Source: Schistocerca nitens (lineage: Eukaryota; Arthropoda; Insecta; Orthoptera; Acrididae). From it: DNA of 64,000 nt. Shown piece after piece: positions 10,769 to 22,032 of the stretch. Location: positions 736,791,450 to 736,855,449 of the forward strand of contig NC_064615.1 in the NCBI RefSeq assembly GCF_023898315.1. Reading direction: 5' to 3'. Under the pieces are notes generated by a model. It was not told the DNA's origin. It ran no database searches and saw nothing but the letters and a program-made list of their open reading frames with translations. The stretch's first letter is position 1. Each line of letters begins with the position of its first letter. Made by a program: the position numbers and the translations under genes.

Positions 10769-12022
10769 GTGAAACGTTGTTGTGATGCGTACCATCACGT
10801 TTCCGACTTTGATAAAGGTCGGATTGTAGCCAATCGCGATTGCGGTTTATCGTATCGCGACATTGCTGCTCGCGTTGGTCGAGATCCAATGAATGTTAGC
10901 AGAATATGGAATCGGTGGGTTCAGGAGGGTATTACGGAACGCCGTGCTGCATCCCAAAGGCCTCGTATCACTAGCAGTCGAGATGACAGGCATGTTATCC
11001 GCATGGCTGTAACGGATGGTGCAGCCACGTCTCGATCCCTGAGTCAACAGATGGAGATGTTTGAAAGACGACAACTATCTGCACGAACAGTTCGACGACG
11101 TTTGCAGCAGCATGGACTATCAGCTCGGAGACCATGGCTGCGATTACCCTTGACTCTGCATCACAGACAGGAGCGCCTGCGATGGTATACTCAACGACGA
11201 ACCTGGGTGCACGAATGGCAAAAGGTCATTTTTCCGGATGAATCCAAATTCTGTTTACAGCATCATCATGGACGCATTCGTGTTTGGCGACATCGCGGTG
11301 AACGCACATTGGAAGTGTGTATTCGTCATCGCCATACTGGCGTATCACCCGGCGTGATGATATGGGGTGCCATTGGTTACACGCTTCGGTCACCTCTTGT
11401 TCGCATTGACGGCACTTTGAACAGTGGACGTTACATTTCAAATATGTTACGACCCGTGGCTCTACCCTTCGGCCCGCATCTCGTGGTCGTGCGGTAGCGT
11501 TCTCGCTTCCCATGCCCGGGTTCCCGGGTTCGATTCCCGGCGGGGTCAGGGATTTTCTCTGCCTCGTGATGGCTGGGTGTTGTGTGCTGTCCTTAGGTTA
11601 GTTAGGTTTAAGTAGGTCTAAGTTCTAGGGGACTGATGACCATAGATGTTGAGTCCCATAGTGCTCAGAGCCATTTTTTTCTACCCTTCGTTCGATCCCT
11701 GCGAAACCCTACATTTCAGCAGGATAATGCACGACCGCATATGGTAGGTCCTGTACGGGCCTTTCTGGATACAGAAAATGTTCGACTGCTGCTCTGGCCA
11801 ACACATTCTCCAGATCTCCCACCAATTGAAAACGTCTGGTCAATGGTGACCGAGCAACTGGCTCGTCACAATAAGCCAGTCACTACTGTTGATGAACTGT
11901 GGTATCGTGTTGAAGCTGCATGGGCAGCTGTACCTGTACACACCATCCAAGCTCTGTTCGAGTCAATGCCCAGGCGTATCAGGGCCGTTATTACGGCCAG
12001 AGGTGGTTGTTCTGGGTACTGA
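10769..12022 (+). pseudogene. Tc1-family transposase split by a SINE
   Basis: Cut-and-paste transposase. The N-terminal part has helix-turn-helix DNA-binding regions (LSYRDIAARVGRDPMNVSRI and a second HTH near SARTVRRRLQQHG). The catalytic part has the first Asp in VIFPDESKF, the second in FQQDNARPH and the Glu in PPIENVW. The Asp-Glu gap is 34 residues, the normal Tc1 value. After LPF the frame enters the SINE and stops at 11497. It resumes after the duplicated site as FVRSLRNPTF and ends at RGGCSGY. All three catalytic residues survive, so the SINE is the visible inactivating event. The start codon at 10769 is a guess; the related copy begins with MPR-like residues. Confidence 0.9.
11472..11679 (+). 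mobile_element. SINE with a Gly-type tRNA-like head on the common tail
   Basis: The head differs from the usual Leu-like one. It reads gtggtcgtgcggtagcgttc, with box B gggttcgattcccgg. The remainder (ctgtccttaggttagttagg onward to gctcagagccattttttt) is the same tail as the Leu-headed SINEs. The 11-bp target duplication tctacccttcg lies at 11461-11471 and 11680-11690, inside the transposase gene. Confidence 0.92.
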
Positions 12023-12157
12023 TTTCTCAGGATTTATGCACACAAACTGCGTGAAAATGTAATCACATGTCAATTCTAGTATAATATATTTGTCCAATGA
12101 ATACCCGTTTATCATCTGCATTCCTTCTTGGTGTAGCAATTTTAATGGCCAGTAGTG

Positions 12158-13063
12158 TATATCAGCGGAGGCAATTCTGTTTGAAGAATTATGACGAATT
12201 ATGGACTTATGTATGAAATAATTGTGACATTAATCTCATACGATCTAGAGGAATTCGGAATGAACATTCAACCAATATACTAGAGCAACGACATAACTGC
12301 AGAATTGCTATGAAGAAAGCAAATGATCAGCTGTGAATGCGGATTAGTTTGCATCAGAGACACTGGGTGACCTGCCACAACGCATGAAAACGAGCACGAG
12401 TTCCACACACGACTCGGACATCACTGTAGATCACCGGCGGAAGAACAGAGAAATGCTTGCGGCAAAAATACATACTTCGAAAGGCCCGAGTAGCGCGTAG
12501 TTGCTAGGTAACTGCTAGCCTTCAAAAGGAAGATACGAGAGGCGATCGGGGTGACTAGGCGGCCCCCAAATATGAACCTCGACGGTGTTTCAGGCTTCTT
12601 GTCTTGGCTGCCAGCAGTAGACGGCGTACCGCAACGGCACCTGGACATCCTACAGATGGACACTGTTGTAACAGCACTACGTCACGAAAGCAGCATGTTT
12701 TTGATTAAGAAAAACCGGCAAATGAAATGCAACTTCTACATACTACACGCATCAAGTACGAAGAACGTCAGCTTATTTTTTGTGCACCCTCAGCATCCAG
12801 TCATATTGTGAATCTTATTTTATAACAATATCAGAGACGGTTCCCGGCCAATAATGACACATCATCATCATTTATTCATCCGAGCGTTTGAATTCCTTAT
12901 CCCCAGCATCTAGCAACCACACTGGCTTGGGTATTCCCTGCTGCAGTTTCTTTAGTTTCACTTTACCTCCCACTCACATATTACATAAACTGGTAGGAGC
13001 CAGTCTCTTGCGCTTCTCTAATAGCACCTATTGTGTGTGACATAAGCAATTTTATTTCTTATT

Positions 13064-13065
<2 letters not shown>
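12158..13065. other. No gene recognised
   Basis: Overlapping ORFs at 12421-12663 (minus) and 12551-12811 (plus) show no known motif. The stretch ggcggcccccaaatatgaac looks like repetitive DNA, but I cannot classify it. Confidence 0.3.
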
Positions 13066-13102
<37 letters not shown>

Positions 13103-13106
13103 CGTG
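13066..13106. repeat. (TG)n microsatellite
   Basis: An interrupted TG dinucleotide run of about 40 bases, broken by tttg and tgcgtgcg. Confidence 0.9.
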
Positions 13107-14480
13107 CGTGTGTTTTAAGCAACGACCGTCAGAAAGTCCCATCTGTGTTTACAGTCGTCTGGTATTCGTCACCTCATCTCGTCTTGTGGATCATCATCAA
13201 CCGTCAGCCAGCCCGCCAATTGGCAAGTCTGCCACATCTGTCATCTCTCTTTCATCGCTGTTCAACGCAGCAGTCGCCGCTCAGTGTCGCTCTTTCAGAC
13301 TCTCTTCGCTCTGCCGCTACCTGCGCCATCGCCGTAGCCGACCTTTAGTCACGCATTACTTCGAACATCTCCAGCAGTCTTTCAGCAACCATCTAGCTAT
13401 AGCCCCTGTCCACCAAACTTCTTCCTACCACCACAACTGTGTACACCAGTTCTTCCTAATCTCATTCAGGAACTACTTGAAACTCGTCCACGTTCCATGC
13501 AGCATTAACCCCTCCCCCCTCTCCCAGTCTTTTGCTTTTCAGGAACGACAGCTCCAGCTCCTACATCAGATTCAGCACATTCAGCACAAGGACCAGCGTC
13601 ACATCTAGCAGCACCTGCAACCGATTTGCCACCTTTCATAGATCCACGTACGCTAGATCCACCAATGTAGGCAGAGACCTAGTATCAGTAATCTTAATGG
13701 TGGAAAGTTCTTCGTCGATGTCCAGCAGCAACTCCAAACACTCGCGTCACCAATTACCCTCAATTGCATCAGCTGATACACCCTTTCTTTTGAGGCAACA
13801 CCCTTTTGCGCAGACTTCGCAACCTGTGGAGTGGTGAACAAGTGGGTTGTCTATGAAATCCTGCTGGTACATTATAGTACAGGACGCTAGTCTGCTGAAT
13901 TGGCGAGCTAAATTTTCTCATGCCGTACTGTCTTGTGACAACAAAGTTGGGCAGAACAAGTATAAATACTCAGCACTCAGAACCTAGTAGTACCGTACCT
14001 TGCCTCGACTGCTGCTGACCCAAGAAATACTTCACTCCAGCCACCGGTCCCACGTGGGCCAGTCTGCTTCGACTACGTCTAGCTGCATCATCTACTAGCA
14101 GCGGAGTTTGAGGCAGTGCATCCAAGAGCGGGCAACCTTCATCTGGCCTCTAGGCGTCTACAAGGCGTGCTGGGTTCGTCACATACACAGCAATGCGCCG
14201 TGCACCTGACCGACCACCAGAAATTCTGATTGTCCAGCACACACGACTACTATCTGTCTTGTGTCTGCAAGGCCACATCAACTGCTGCTTCACTGAGGCA
14301 GCACTCAGTTGCTCTACGTACTCCCACTGCTGGGTGCCAAGCACACCAATATGTGCTATGCTGCGGTAGTACTTGCTGGCTGGCGTTCAACACATACTGC
14401 CAAGTAACCGCCATCAAGCTCTGTAAGAGTATCTCACTGAACAAAGGGTCTTATTGCCAACTGAGCTGATTCCATGGTTT
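13107..14480. other. C/T-rich region, possible degraded LTR or LINE 5' sequence
   Basis: The strand is rich in C and T with long stop-poor stretches (13033-13608, 13532-13837), but the predicted peptides are Ser/His-rich without motifs. A TATA-like tataaatactcag at about 13961 is followed by a pyrimidine-rich leader, as in an LTR promoter. I found no paired LTR, so no assignment is made. Confidence 0.3.
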
Positions 14481-15700
14481 GCAGGGAGCTAGTAGTGTGC
14501 AACCCATTGTCCTACACATGGGGTCCTGAGATGACCATCCTGCCATTTTAGTGGTCATACCTCTGAAACTAATACATTATGTACAACTATCAAAAAGATC
14601 ACAAACTGCTTCAGTATCAACACTGTTCCAACCCCATAGGCCAAGCAGCCCCAAAAACAAGCCATAAGCGCAGAATATATGGAATAAAAGGCCACCCACT
14701 AGCACACATATCCCAAGCACCTCATACTTTCCTCTTCATCCATTCAGAAGTATATTTCCTAAATTCCAAAACCCTCCTACTCGCAGTTGTAAATATATCC
14801 CTTCGTTAGCCATAAATAAGATTATCCCAACAGCGACTCCACCCTGATAAAATCTCCTGATCCTCACTTCCACACCAAACGCCATAAAAATTCCCTGTGT
14901 CGCTTTTGGTCCCCATACAGACCTTGCACCATATCCCTCAGACACATGAACTATGCAACCCAACCTCTTCACCGTTCCCCCCGGCACCCTCACTGCTGTA
15001 ATCATAAAGGTAGTCCTCGACACAACAGCGGAGGAGGTGGAGTTCAAATTTAATTCCCATCCTACCTCAAATTTACAAAAGTGCTCTGTACTTCTACCAA
15101 ACCTATAATGTCCATACATTTACTGAATTTCCATCTACACTCGATCATCTTTTCAACAATAGAACCATGATACACAAGCGATAACACAACGTCGACACTT
15201 CTAAATGCTGGCCTCAGCCTTACTGCCACTCATCTGTCCCCATCGTAAACCCAAACGTTTTCTCCAGCTATGTCCACATCTCATTTTCTCTCCCATAAGT
15301 AATACCTGAAACCTACCCCACTCCACTTGTTTCTCAAAGTGCAGAGCCCAACACTCAACATCGAAACCACAGTGAAGAGTTCCCATCAAAACCATTGACA
15401 AACCAATCCCCTCCAACAAATCCCACCTCACACAACCGAAGACAACATAAAGTTCACGAACAGCGTCCTTCAAAACATCCACCCATCCGAAAGGCCACAC
15501 ACCCTACAATAAATTCCCCCTGCTGCCTGCTCTGTCATCCATCTAAACACATAACCTGTCTATTTCAACGTCAAAGACCGCTTTGTATTTATCCGACTTG
15601 GCACCTTAAACTCACGCCAGGCACTCAAACACCTCAAACTCTTTCATCCTTAAATCACGGTAAAACACCGGTAGAGTGTTGTACCTTGTAATCTGTGTTT
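14481..15700 (+). mobile_element. C-rich LINE remnant, ORF1-like region (tentative)
   Basis: Strongly C-rich and G-poor on the + strand, with broken frames such as TVPPGTLTAVIIKVVLDTTA followed by EEVEFKFNSHP. Composition and order, upstream of the reverse transcriptase remnant at 16290-16935, suggest ORF1 and the adjoining region of a Jockey-like LINE. No zinc knuckle is readable. The assignment rests mainly on context. Confidence 0.35.
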
Positions 15701-16289
15701 TACATGAAATTTTTTCATTATTAGCGTTTCTAAATCCTGATCCCCTCATGAAGGGATTATTTTCTTATAAATTTGTGAGTGTGCTGTTCAACCACGAAAG
15801 TAGCGGATGTACTACCCCTTTAAATTCTTGTCCTTTTGGGATTGATGATTAATTTCTTTGGATAACAGTGTGGTTTTTTTCGGAAGGATAAGACTTTATT
15901 GGATCTTGTTCCAGTTGTGAATAGTGTCTCTGTTGGTTAGTAGATATACAAAGTTACTTAAGAGATAGCTCACGAAATAAGTGATGTGTTAGTGAAATGT
16001 TTTTTGATAACGATCTCAATAGCATCACCTAAACGCTTTGGAAAGTCACGACAGCCTTTCCAGTAGTTTGGGCAGATGTTGGAACACAGTAAAAGGTTTT
16101 TTTTAATGCACATAAATTGTGTAACTTTACTAGACTGTCAATGTGTGTACTTCACGGGTCTATAGTAGATAAAGGTTGTAAATATCTCACTCGGGAAGTA
16201 ATAGCTAAAAGCAGATAAACGAAAGATTAAATTAAAAGTAGTATTTTATATTTGATTCCTCTGTAAAAGCATGTTTGTTGCAACCTCAA
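15701..16289. other. No gene recognised
   Basis: AT-rich sequence between two C-rich LINE-like blocks, with no ORF above background. It may be an insertion separating two parts of one LINE. Confidence 0.3.
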
Positions 16290-16935
16290 CTCCACACTAT
16301 CCATAAATCCTTCCAAGAACTGGCAACACCCCTGCTCCCTCCTAGCCTCTCCTGCACAATAATCACCGTTACCTGACAACCTAAGGAAACTTTCCATGTT
16401 ATCTGTCTGACAGCTTCACAGTCTCTGAAAACCCCATTTCGACTTCTCCTTATTACCATCAATCAATGAGTGCACCAACAACTCCCTTCGATGTCTTTCT
16501 CCTAGCTTTCAGTACCCAGACAACGTACCACAAACAGAGCTTAAAATTGCCGCTACAGCAGAAGATAGTCAACTGATACTCCATTAATAAGGCAACACCG
16601 CAAACAGTCCCCACTGCATTACCAACAGACACCTGAAACAGAGCGCTCTCTTCTTCCCAGAAATGCTAGACACGCTTTACAATGCAGGTCTATACACAAG
16701 TTATTATCCTGAGCCATGGGAAGCCTACCGAATTTTACTTTTCCTCAAACCTAATAAATCTACCAATGACACGTTTTCCTAGCAGAAGCCTCGCCTCAAC
16801 TTCTCCCGATGCATACATAAACACCTAAACCAACAGCTCTCCATTTTCTGAAGCATTTTGGCTTCCATCCCAGCTTCTCCTCTGATGACCAAATCTTGTA
16901 CCTTATTGTAGGTGCTGTCATTTGGTTGGAAGACT
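16290..16935 (+). mobile_element. Jockey-like LINE remnant, N-terminal reverse transcriptase
   Basis: Broken frames on the + strand contain SLFFPEMLDTLYNAGLYTSY and PEPWEAYRILLFLKPNKST. These correspond to the segment just before RT motif 1 in Jockey-type LINEs (pre-RT followed by a W..a.ii.i.KPnK motif). The C-rich strand bias matches the block at 14481-15700. Multiple stops show it is a fossil. Confidence 0.6.
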
Positions 16936-17204
16936 ACAAATGAGATATACTCCCTGTCATGGTCGCTCTATCATCAGATGAAAAAGAAATCATATTTACT
17001 AATCTTCCGTCGCCTGGACCGGTAAGACACCAGCCTTTATCACTTATTACAGGAAATTCAGTTTCATAGATAACTGATTCAGGTAATGAGGGGAACAAAT
17101 GAAAATTACAGACCACTAACACATATATTCACGATAGAACACGCAAATGTGAGGTTGTCTTGGCACGAAAGTGAGATTTTGCAAACGCAATATTTAGGGA
17201 TATT
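16936..17204. other. No gene recognised
   Basis: Short AT-rich spacer between the LINE remnant and the Penelope-like fragment. Confidence 0.35.
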
Positions 17205-18177
17205 TCAATAGCCACCGACATGTTGTAGGACAAGACAATGTACATAAAAACAAACAAGAAACAACAATGTGACTCTTCAAGCTTTCCCGGCGGATGTGTT
17301 GTAAATAGTCTTCACAGGTTTGCCGCCGGATCACGTTGTTCAAATGCCACAACATTTCCTCGGAGTAACTGTCCGATATCTTCAGGTGGTTCAACCTTGC
17401 TAGTGGCTAGGTACGACTGAGGTATCAGCACGTCGATGCCCCGTTTCTAGAACAAGCGCTCGAAGAATGCGCAGCCGCGGAAATCGCGCATGGGCAATGA
17501 TTTGCCATACTCAAACTCCCTCTGCCGAAAATCGCAGAGCGACTCTCCCGCGCGTGCGCTGTACGCGGTGTTTCCCAACAGTGCGGCCAGACGTTACTCA
17601 CCAGCGGCCGTACTAGGCCAGTGTTATGACGAGCCTCTTACCGAAGAATCTTGATTTTCGCGTCGTGATTTAATAGCAGATAATGCAGGGTTCCAGGCTG
17701 TGCTCAGATGAAATCCCGTATCCTTGTTGATGAGATTATCGGCTGTACGGATATGTATAGCTTCTTTAATGACGCAATCCCAGAAAAATGATGCCAGCGA
17801 TAAAACTTCCTTCTTTTCATAAATCGTACGATGTCCTGTATTCAGGCAGAGTTCCGCAATTGCCGACTTTTCCGGTTGACGAAGTCGTGTATGACGCTGA
17901 TGTTCATCGCAGCGTTCTTGTTATTCTGCTCCATAGACTGGACTCGCCTGGGCCTGAATGCATTACGTATCTGTCGGAACACTGTCTTCGAATGTTGTAT
18001 TTCACTCGACAGGCACTCAGGATCAAATACCACATGTGCTCTATGAACTAACGTACTTAATGCAATACCGCACTGTGCAGGATGATGGCAGCTCGTGGCC
18101 TGCAGATATAGATCCGTATGCGTTCGCTTGCGGTAGACGCTGTGTCCCAAGGTTCCATCCTTACGAAGGAAAGGAGA
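17205..18177 (-). mobile_element. Penelope-like element fragment (RT end, linker and C-terminal domain)
   Basis: The minus-strand ORF (17842-18264) reads VYRKRTHTDLYLQATSCHHP, then GIALSTLVHRAHVVFDPECL and QHSKTVFRQI, the layout of the RT-to-linker part of Penelope-like elements. Farther on, a broken frame at about 17620-17830 encodes TIYEKKEVLS and FFWDCVIKEAIHIRTADNLI. This resembles the GIY-YIG-side C-terminal domain. The finger and palm regions are missing (5'-truncated), and a deletion or frameshift lies near 17840. Confidence 0.7.
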
Positions 18178-18427
18178 TGTCCGAAAGAACAGACACCATA
18201 TCCATATAAGTATATAGTTCTGGCAATACCAGCCATGACCTTCTTCTTCTGTGCGGATGCACACATATTCCCCGAACTCTTACGGGACTTGGAAAGAATG
18301 TCTTCCACGAGTAATGAGTGTGTTGGGGTGGGACACTACGAATGTAGTGTGTGGGCATACAAGGTTAGGATGTGGAACTCGCGGGAGGCGTGCGCGAGAT
18401 AGTCCCTGCAGTCGCGCTATCCTCTGT

Positions 18428-18686
18428 GCCCTCGGTGGCGCAGATGGAGCCGGCACGGTAACTCAGCGTGGTCGGTCAGAGGGTTAGCTGCCCTCTGTAA
18501 TAAAAAAAATGAAAATTAAAATAAACAGAGTTAATGGATCAACGACGAACTGAAACGGGTGTCTTGCGACGTCCGCCTCGAGCAGATACAACGATAAAAA
18601 ACGAACAAAATGAGATTTTAAAAAAAGATGAATAGAGCGTCTGCCTTGTAAGCAGGAGATTCCGGGTTCGAGTCCCGCTCGGGGCA
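18428..18686 (+). pseudogene. tRNA-Thr(TGT)-like sequence interrupted by a SINE
   Basis: The 5' part (18428-18448, gccctcggtggcgcagatgg) and the 3' part (18633-18686, tagagcgtctgccttgtaag and onward to ggggca) make one tRNA-like cloverleaf once the 180-odd bases between are ignored. The anticodon loop contains ccttgtaag, a TGT anticodon, and box B is gggttcgagtccc. The acceptor stem still pairs approximately. As part of a mobile element it is more likely a captured or SINE-derived promoter than a working tRNA gene. Confidence 0.6.
18449..18624 (+). mobile_element. Short SINE inserted in the tRNA-like module
   Basis: Starts gccggcacggtaactcagcg and runs to an A-rich end (ttttaaaaaaag). Flanking near-duplicates cagatgga (18441-18448) and aagatgaa (18625-18632) look like an old target duplication. 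It contains gccctctgtaataaaaaaaa and cgggtgtcttgcgacgtccg. The head resembles a tRNA, but I did not assign an isotype. Confidence 0.6.
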
Positions 18687-18807
18687 CCCATTTTCACCTG
18701 TCCCCGTTGATATATATCAACGCCCGTTAGCAGCTGAAGGTATTAATATAATTCTAATTTCGTTCTAGACGGCTGCAGGTCATCAATGGTGTCTGTTCTT
18801 TCGGACA

Positions 18808-20098
18808 TGTCCGAAAGAACAGATACCACATACAATAAGTATAACTCCATACTAAGTCTGACTTCGGGAACTGTTCCCACAGTCAGACTTCCTCATCCCT
18901 CAACCGAACATCCGCCCACATATAACACCAATCCTACACACGACCCAAAATCCTACAAATCTCATCATACCCTGACTACTGGCAGTGCACATAAACTCAC
19001 CACTTTCTTCAACTATGGAAATATTTTAAATAATTAACAAATCAACATTTTATGTTTTAACCAAAACAACTCAAGATAATTATTTAGTTTTGTGAAGTCG
19101 TTCATTTTTCTAACGCCATTCAAAAATTTTAATTTCTGAAAACCTTTTGGCTGAAGATTGGTGAATCGTAACCGCTGACAGCCCTCCCGCAGACCGTATG
19201 GGGCAAGGTCGATGAAATAACAATGAAGAAAAAAATATATTCCTTTTATTGAATTATGGGGACAGGAGTGAAGTCAATACACAAAAATTATTTTACACTG
19301 TCCCAGTAGTGTAAGACACCCTGGTGAAGGCTGCTTGATTGGTGATCGAAACGTAGGTTAGTATTTTACTTTGTGACATGGTCCAGGATCCAGAAGAATA
19401 GAACTGAGTATGATACCGGTCTCAAGTGCATGCGAACACACGTATGTTTACTGTTTCCGCAACTCTTGGGGGGGGGGGGGGGTTGTACAAAAATGAACAG
19501 AGCGAGAAATGCATGCTTGAACATAAATGCTGGCCAAGTCTGCCCGCTGCACTGTTGTATTTGACCACCCATCCAATGTCCTTAGTAAGTTACAAATGTC
19601 AGTCGTGATCAGAACATTGGTCCGTGTAGTTGTGAGTGCATTATGTCGAAGGTAAGAGAAATGCGAACGTCAGCAAACATGGTGCTCGTGTGAGTAACCA
19701 TGGGAGCCTAAATATTTTGGGTTTCAAGAGGGAGTGTTCCGGAGTTTTATGCAACATACAGTGAAATAGAAAAACATCAACCATTAAGTCACAACATGGA
19801 CTAAAATATTTATTTACTGATCCTGACAGATGGTCATTGAAGAGAATTGTGACAAAATCAATATGATGACAGCTGCAAAAGTCACTCCAGGACTGAATGT
19901 CACATTCAGGAACCCTGTCAGTAAAACAACAGCACGAAGGGGGATCCATAAGCTGGATTGCAGGACGAAATGTAATTCCAACACCACACATCAGTGATGA
20001 CAAGATGAAAGCATCGTCCTAAAGTCATAACACCAGTATTACGAATCAATGGAAGAAAATCGTTTGAATGAGTCTTCTTGCACATTCTTACGAATATG
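18808..20098. other. No gene recognised
   Basis: A TIR end at 18808-18828 may belong to a second copy of the neighbouring MITE whose other end I cannot find. A 17-base G run lies at about 19466-19482. The minus ORF at 19641-20003 (120 codons) has no recognisable motif. Confidence 0.35.
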
Positions 20099-20233
20099 CA
20101 CTACTGGCCATTAAAATTACTGTACCAAGAAAAAATGCAGATGATAAACGGGTATTCATTGGACAAATATATTATACTAGGACTGACATGTGATTACATT
20201 TTTACGCAGATTGTGTGCATAGATCCTGAGAAA

Positions 20234-20728
20234 TCAGTACCCAGAACAACCACCTCTGGCCGTAATAACGGCCCTGATACGCCTGGGCATTGAGTCGAAC
20301 AGAGCTTGGATGGTGTGTACAGGTACAGCTGCCCATGCAGGTTCAATACGATACCACAGTCCATCTGGGGTAGTGACTGGTGTATTGTGACTAGCCAGTT
20401 GCTCGGCCACCATTGACCAGGCGTTTTCAATTGGTGAGAGATCTGGAGAATGTCGTGGCCAGGGCAGCAGTCGAACATTTTCTGTATCCAGAAAGGCCCG
20501 TACAGGACCTGCAACATGCGGTTGTACATTATCCCGCTGAAATGTAGGGTTTCGCACGGATCGAATGAAGGGTAGAGCCATGAGTCGTAACACATCTGAA
20601 ATGTAACGTCCACTGTTCAAAGTGTCGTCAATGCGAACAAGAGGTGACCGAGACGTGTAACCATTGGCACCCCATACCATCACGCCGGGTGATACGCCAG
20701 TATGGCGATGACGAATACACGCTTCCAA
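20234..20728 (-). pseudogene. Tc1-like transposase, C-terminal half
   Basis: Encodes the segment after the first catalytic Asp. It includes GVSPGVMVWGANGYTSRSPL, FQRDNVQPHVAGP (second Asp) and SPIENAWSM (Glu). The Asp-Glu spacing is 34. This frame is open, but it is separated from its N-terminal half by the LTR element. The second-Asp box reads QRDNVQ, where the family usually has QQDNAR. Confidence 0.88.
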
Positions 20729-20786
20729 TGTGCGTTCACCACGATGTCGCCAAACACGGATGCGTCCATCATGATGCTGTAAACAC

Positions 20787-21490
20787 TGAAACGTCCCCTT
20801 AGAAAAAATAGTGAATTACTGTGATGGTAAACCCCTTATTTTATATGATTTTCAAACAGCTCAGCCAAACTGAACGTACTTAGACATTTCTCTCTTTACT
20901 TATTCTGATCAACACTAAACTGACACACAATATTTTTTGCGCAACGCAATCTGACTCTCAAAGATTCCTACAAAAGAATGGCCGTGACTAACAATTACCT
21001 GTACCTTTCATGAATCACTTACCTCACAAAAATATTCGTTACTCGAACTACTTCAATACAGCGAGCGCCAATACTGCCAGCTAAATAAAGGATTCTAGCT
21101 ACTGAAGGCAGTAACTCCTGATAGGCATAGTTAGCAAATGAAAGTGTTTGATAGAGAACAAACAATGTATTTACCTTAATAGTGTTCAAAAGTCATAATA
21201 TATATCAGTCCATGACATCCAGTCTTACAGATTTACTCTCTCTGATGGACACACGTCCAGATCATCTGCTCTCAAAACTCCGCCATCTCACTCCCCACAT
21301 CCACCACCGCTGGTGGCTCACCTCCAACTGCGCAACGCTACGCGCTGTTAACAGCCAGCTGCCCAACACTACAATAGCGAATATTTCAACAATGCCAACC
21401 AGCCACACACTGCACACAGCACAGCCAGTGATTTTCATACAGAGCGCTAGGTGACATTACCAACGTAAAAACCTAAACAGCCTACTTACA
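20787..21490 (-). repeat. 3' LTR
   Basis: 704-bp terminal repeat, beginning tgaaacgtccccttag and ending cagcctacttaca on the + strand. It matches the LTR at 36463-38576 but keeps about 24 bases (around 20920-20940) missing from that copy. The two have several point differences, so the insertion is not very recent. Confidence 0.92.
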
Positions 21491-21839
21491 TAGCCCCCAT
21501 GCTTCCCACAAAAAATTTTACAAATTGTTTTGGGCAGTGGCCAATGCAGATTTGAAAAAAATTTTTCATAATTACAATAACAAAGATATCAAATGCACAC
21601 ACTTATTGATAGTAGTGTTGGTCAAAAGCAAAACTTTTCTCACAGTATAAAGACAGTCCTGATCATTCGTCACAGTAGTAATTGCAGTTCTTTTTCTCAC
21701 AGTCTGAGCAGTAAAAGGAAATGCACACAGAAGTAGTGGATTTCCCTGCGGTCTTGCAGAAGTAGTGTTGTCCTTCCAACGGTTAGACAATGCTGACTCT
21801 TTACATGTAGACATGTAATGGGCCACAACAGAGCAAACC

Positions 21840-22032
21840 CACAGCAGAATCAGTCGAAGTTTTGATGAATATTGGTAGGTAGGCCATCACAGAGCAGACC
21901 CATTGTAGTCCTGGTAGAGAATATGGTATTGGTGGGCCACCAGAGGTGCAGACCGACTGCAGTCCTTGTAGAAATAATGGTATTGGTGGGCCATCAAAGA
22001 TGCAGACCCACTGTAGTACTCGTAGAGACGGC
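21840..22032. repeat. 54-bp tandem repeat inside the LTR element
   Basis: Units carrying cagaccca...gtagtcctggtagag and tatggtattggtgggcca recur with starts near 21895, 21949 and 22003 (period 54). A weaker, more distant unit lies near 21834. It sits in the non-coding region just upstream of the 3' LTR in the element's own orientation. Confidence 0.8.

Larger units (their letters stand above)
10560..12157 (+). mobile_element. Tc1-like (DD34E) transposon interrupted by a SINE
   Basis: Inverted ends read cactactggccattaaaatt at 10560 and its complement ending at 12157. The interior is a single transposase in two parts (10769-11471 and 11680-12022), separated by a SINE. Without the SINE the reading frame is open apart from that break. 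The same family occurs, split by a 17.8-kb LTR element, at 20099-39297. Confidence 0.93.
18178..18807. mobile_element. TIR element carrying a tRNA-Thr-like module, with nested SINE
   Basis: Terminal inverted repeats of at least 21 bp begin tgtccgaaagaacagac at 18178 and end with the complement at 18807. The same terminal sequence starts again at 18808, so two ends abut as a perfect inverted junction. Inside are the tgcggatgcacaca motif, the tRNA-like module and a SINE. No transposase is present, so this is non-autonomous. The homologous copy is at 7441-7830. Confidence 0.7.

Noticed and set aside
13033-13837. ORFs of 92-191 codons in the C/T-rich region
   Set aside because: They are low-complexity Ser/His/Cys-rich translations of a microsatellite and pyrimidine-rich DNA, without motifs.
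18633-18686. Functional tRNA-Thr gene
   Set aside because: The 5' half is separated by a SINE, and the whole lies in a repeated TIR element.
19366-19608. ORFs around the G-run
   Set aside because: The Gly- or Pro-rich peptides come from the homopolymer and have no family signature.
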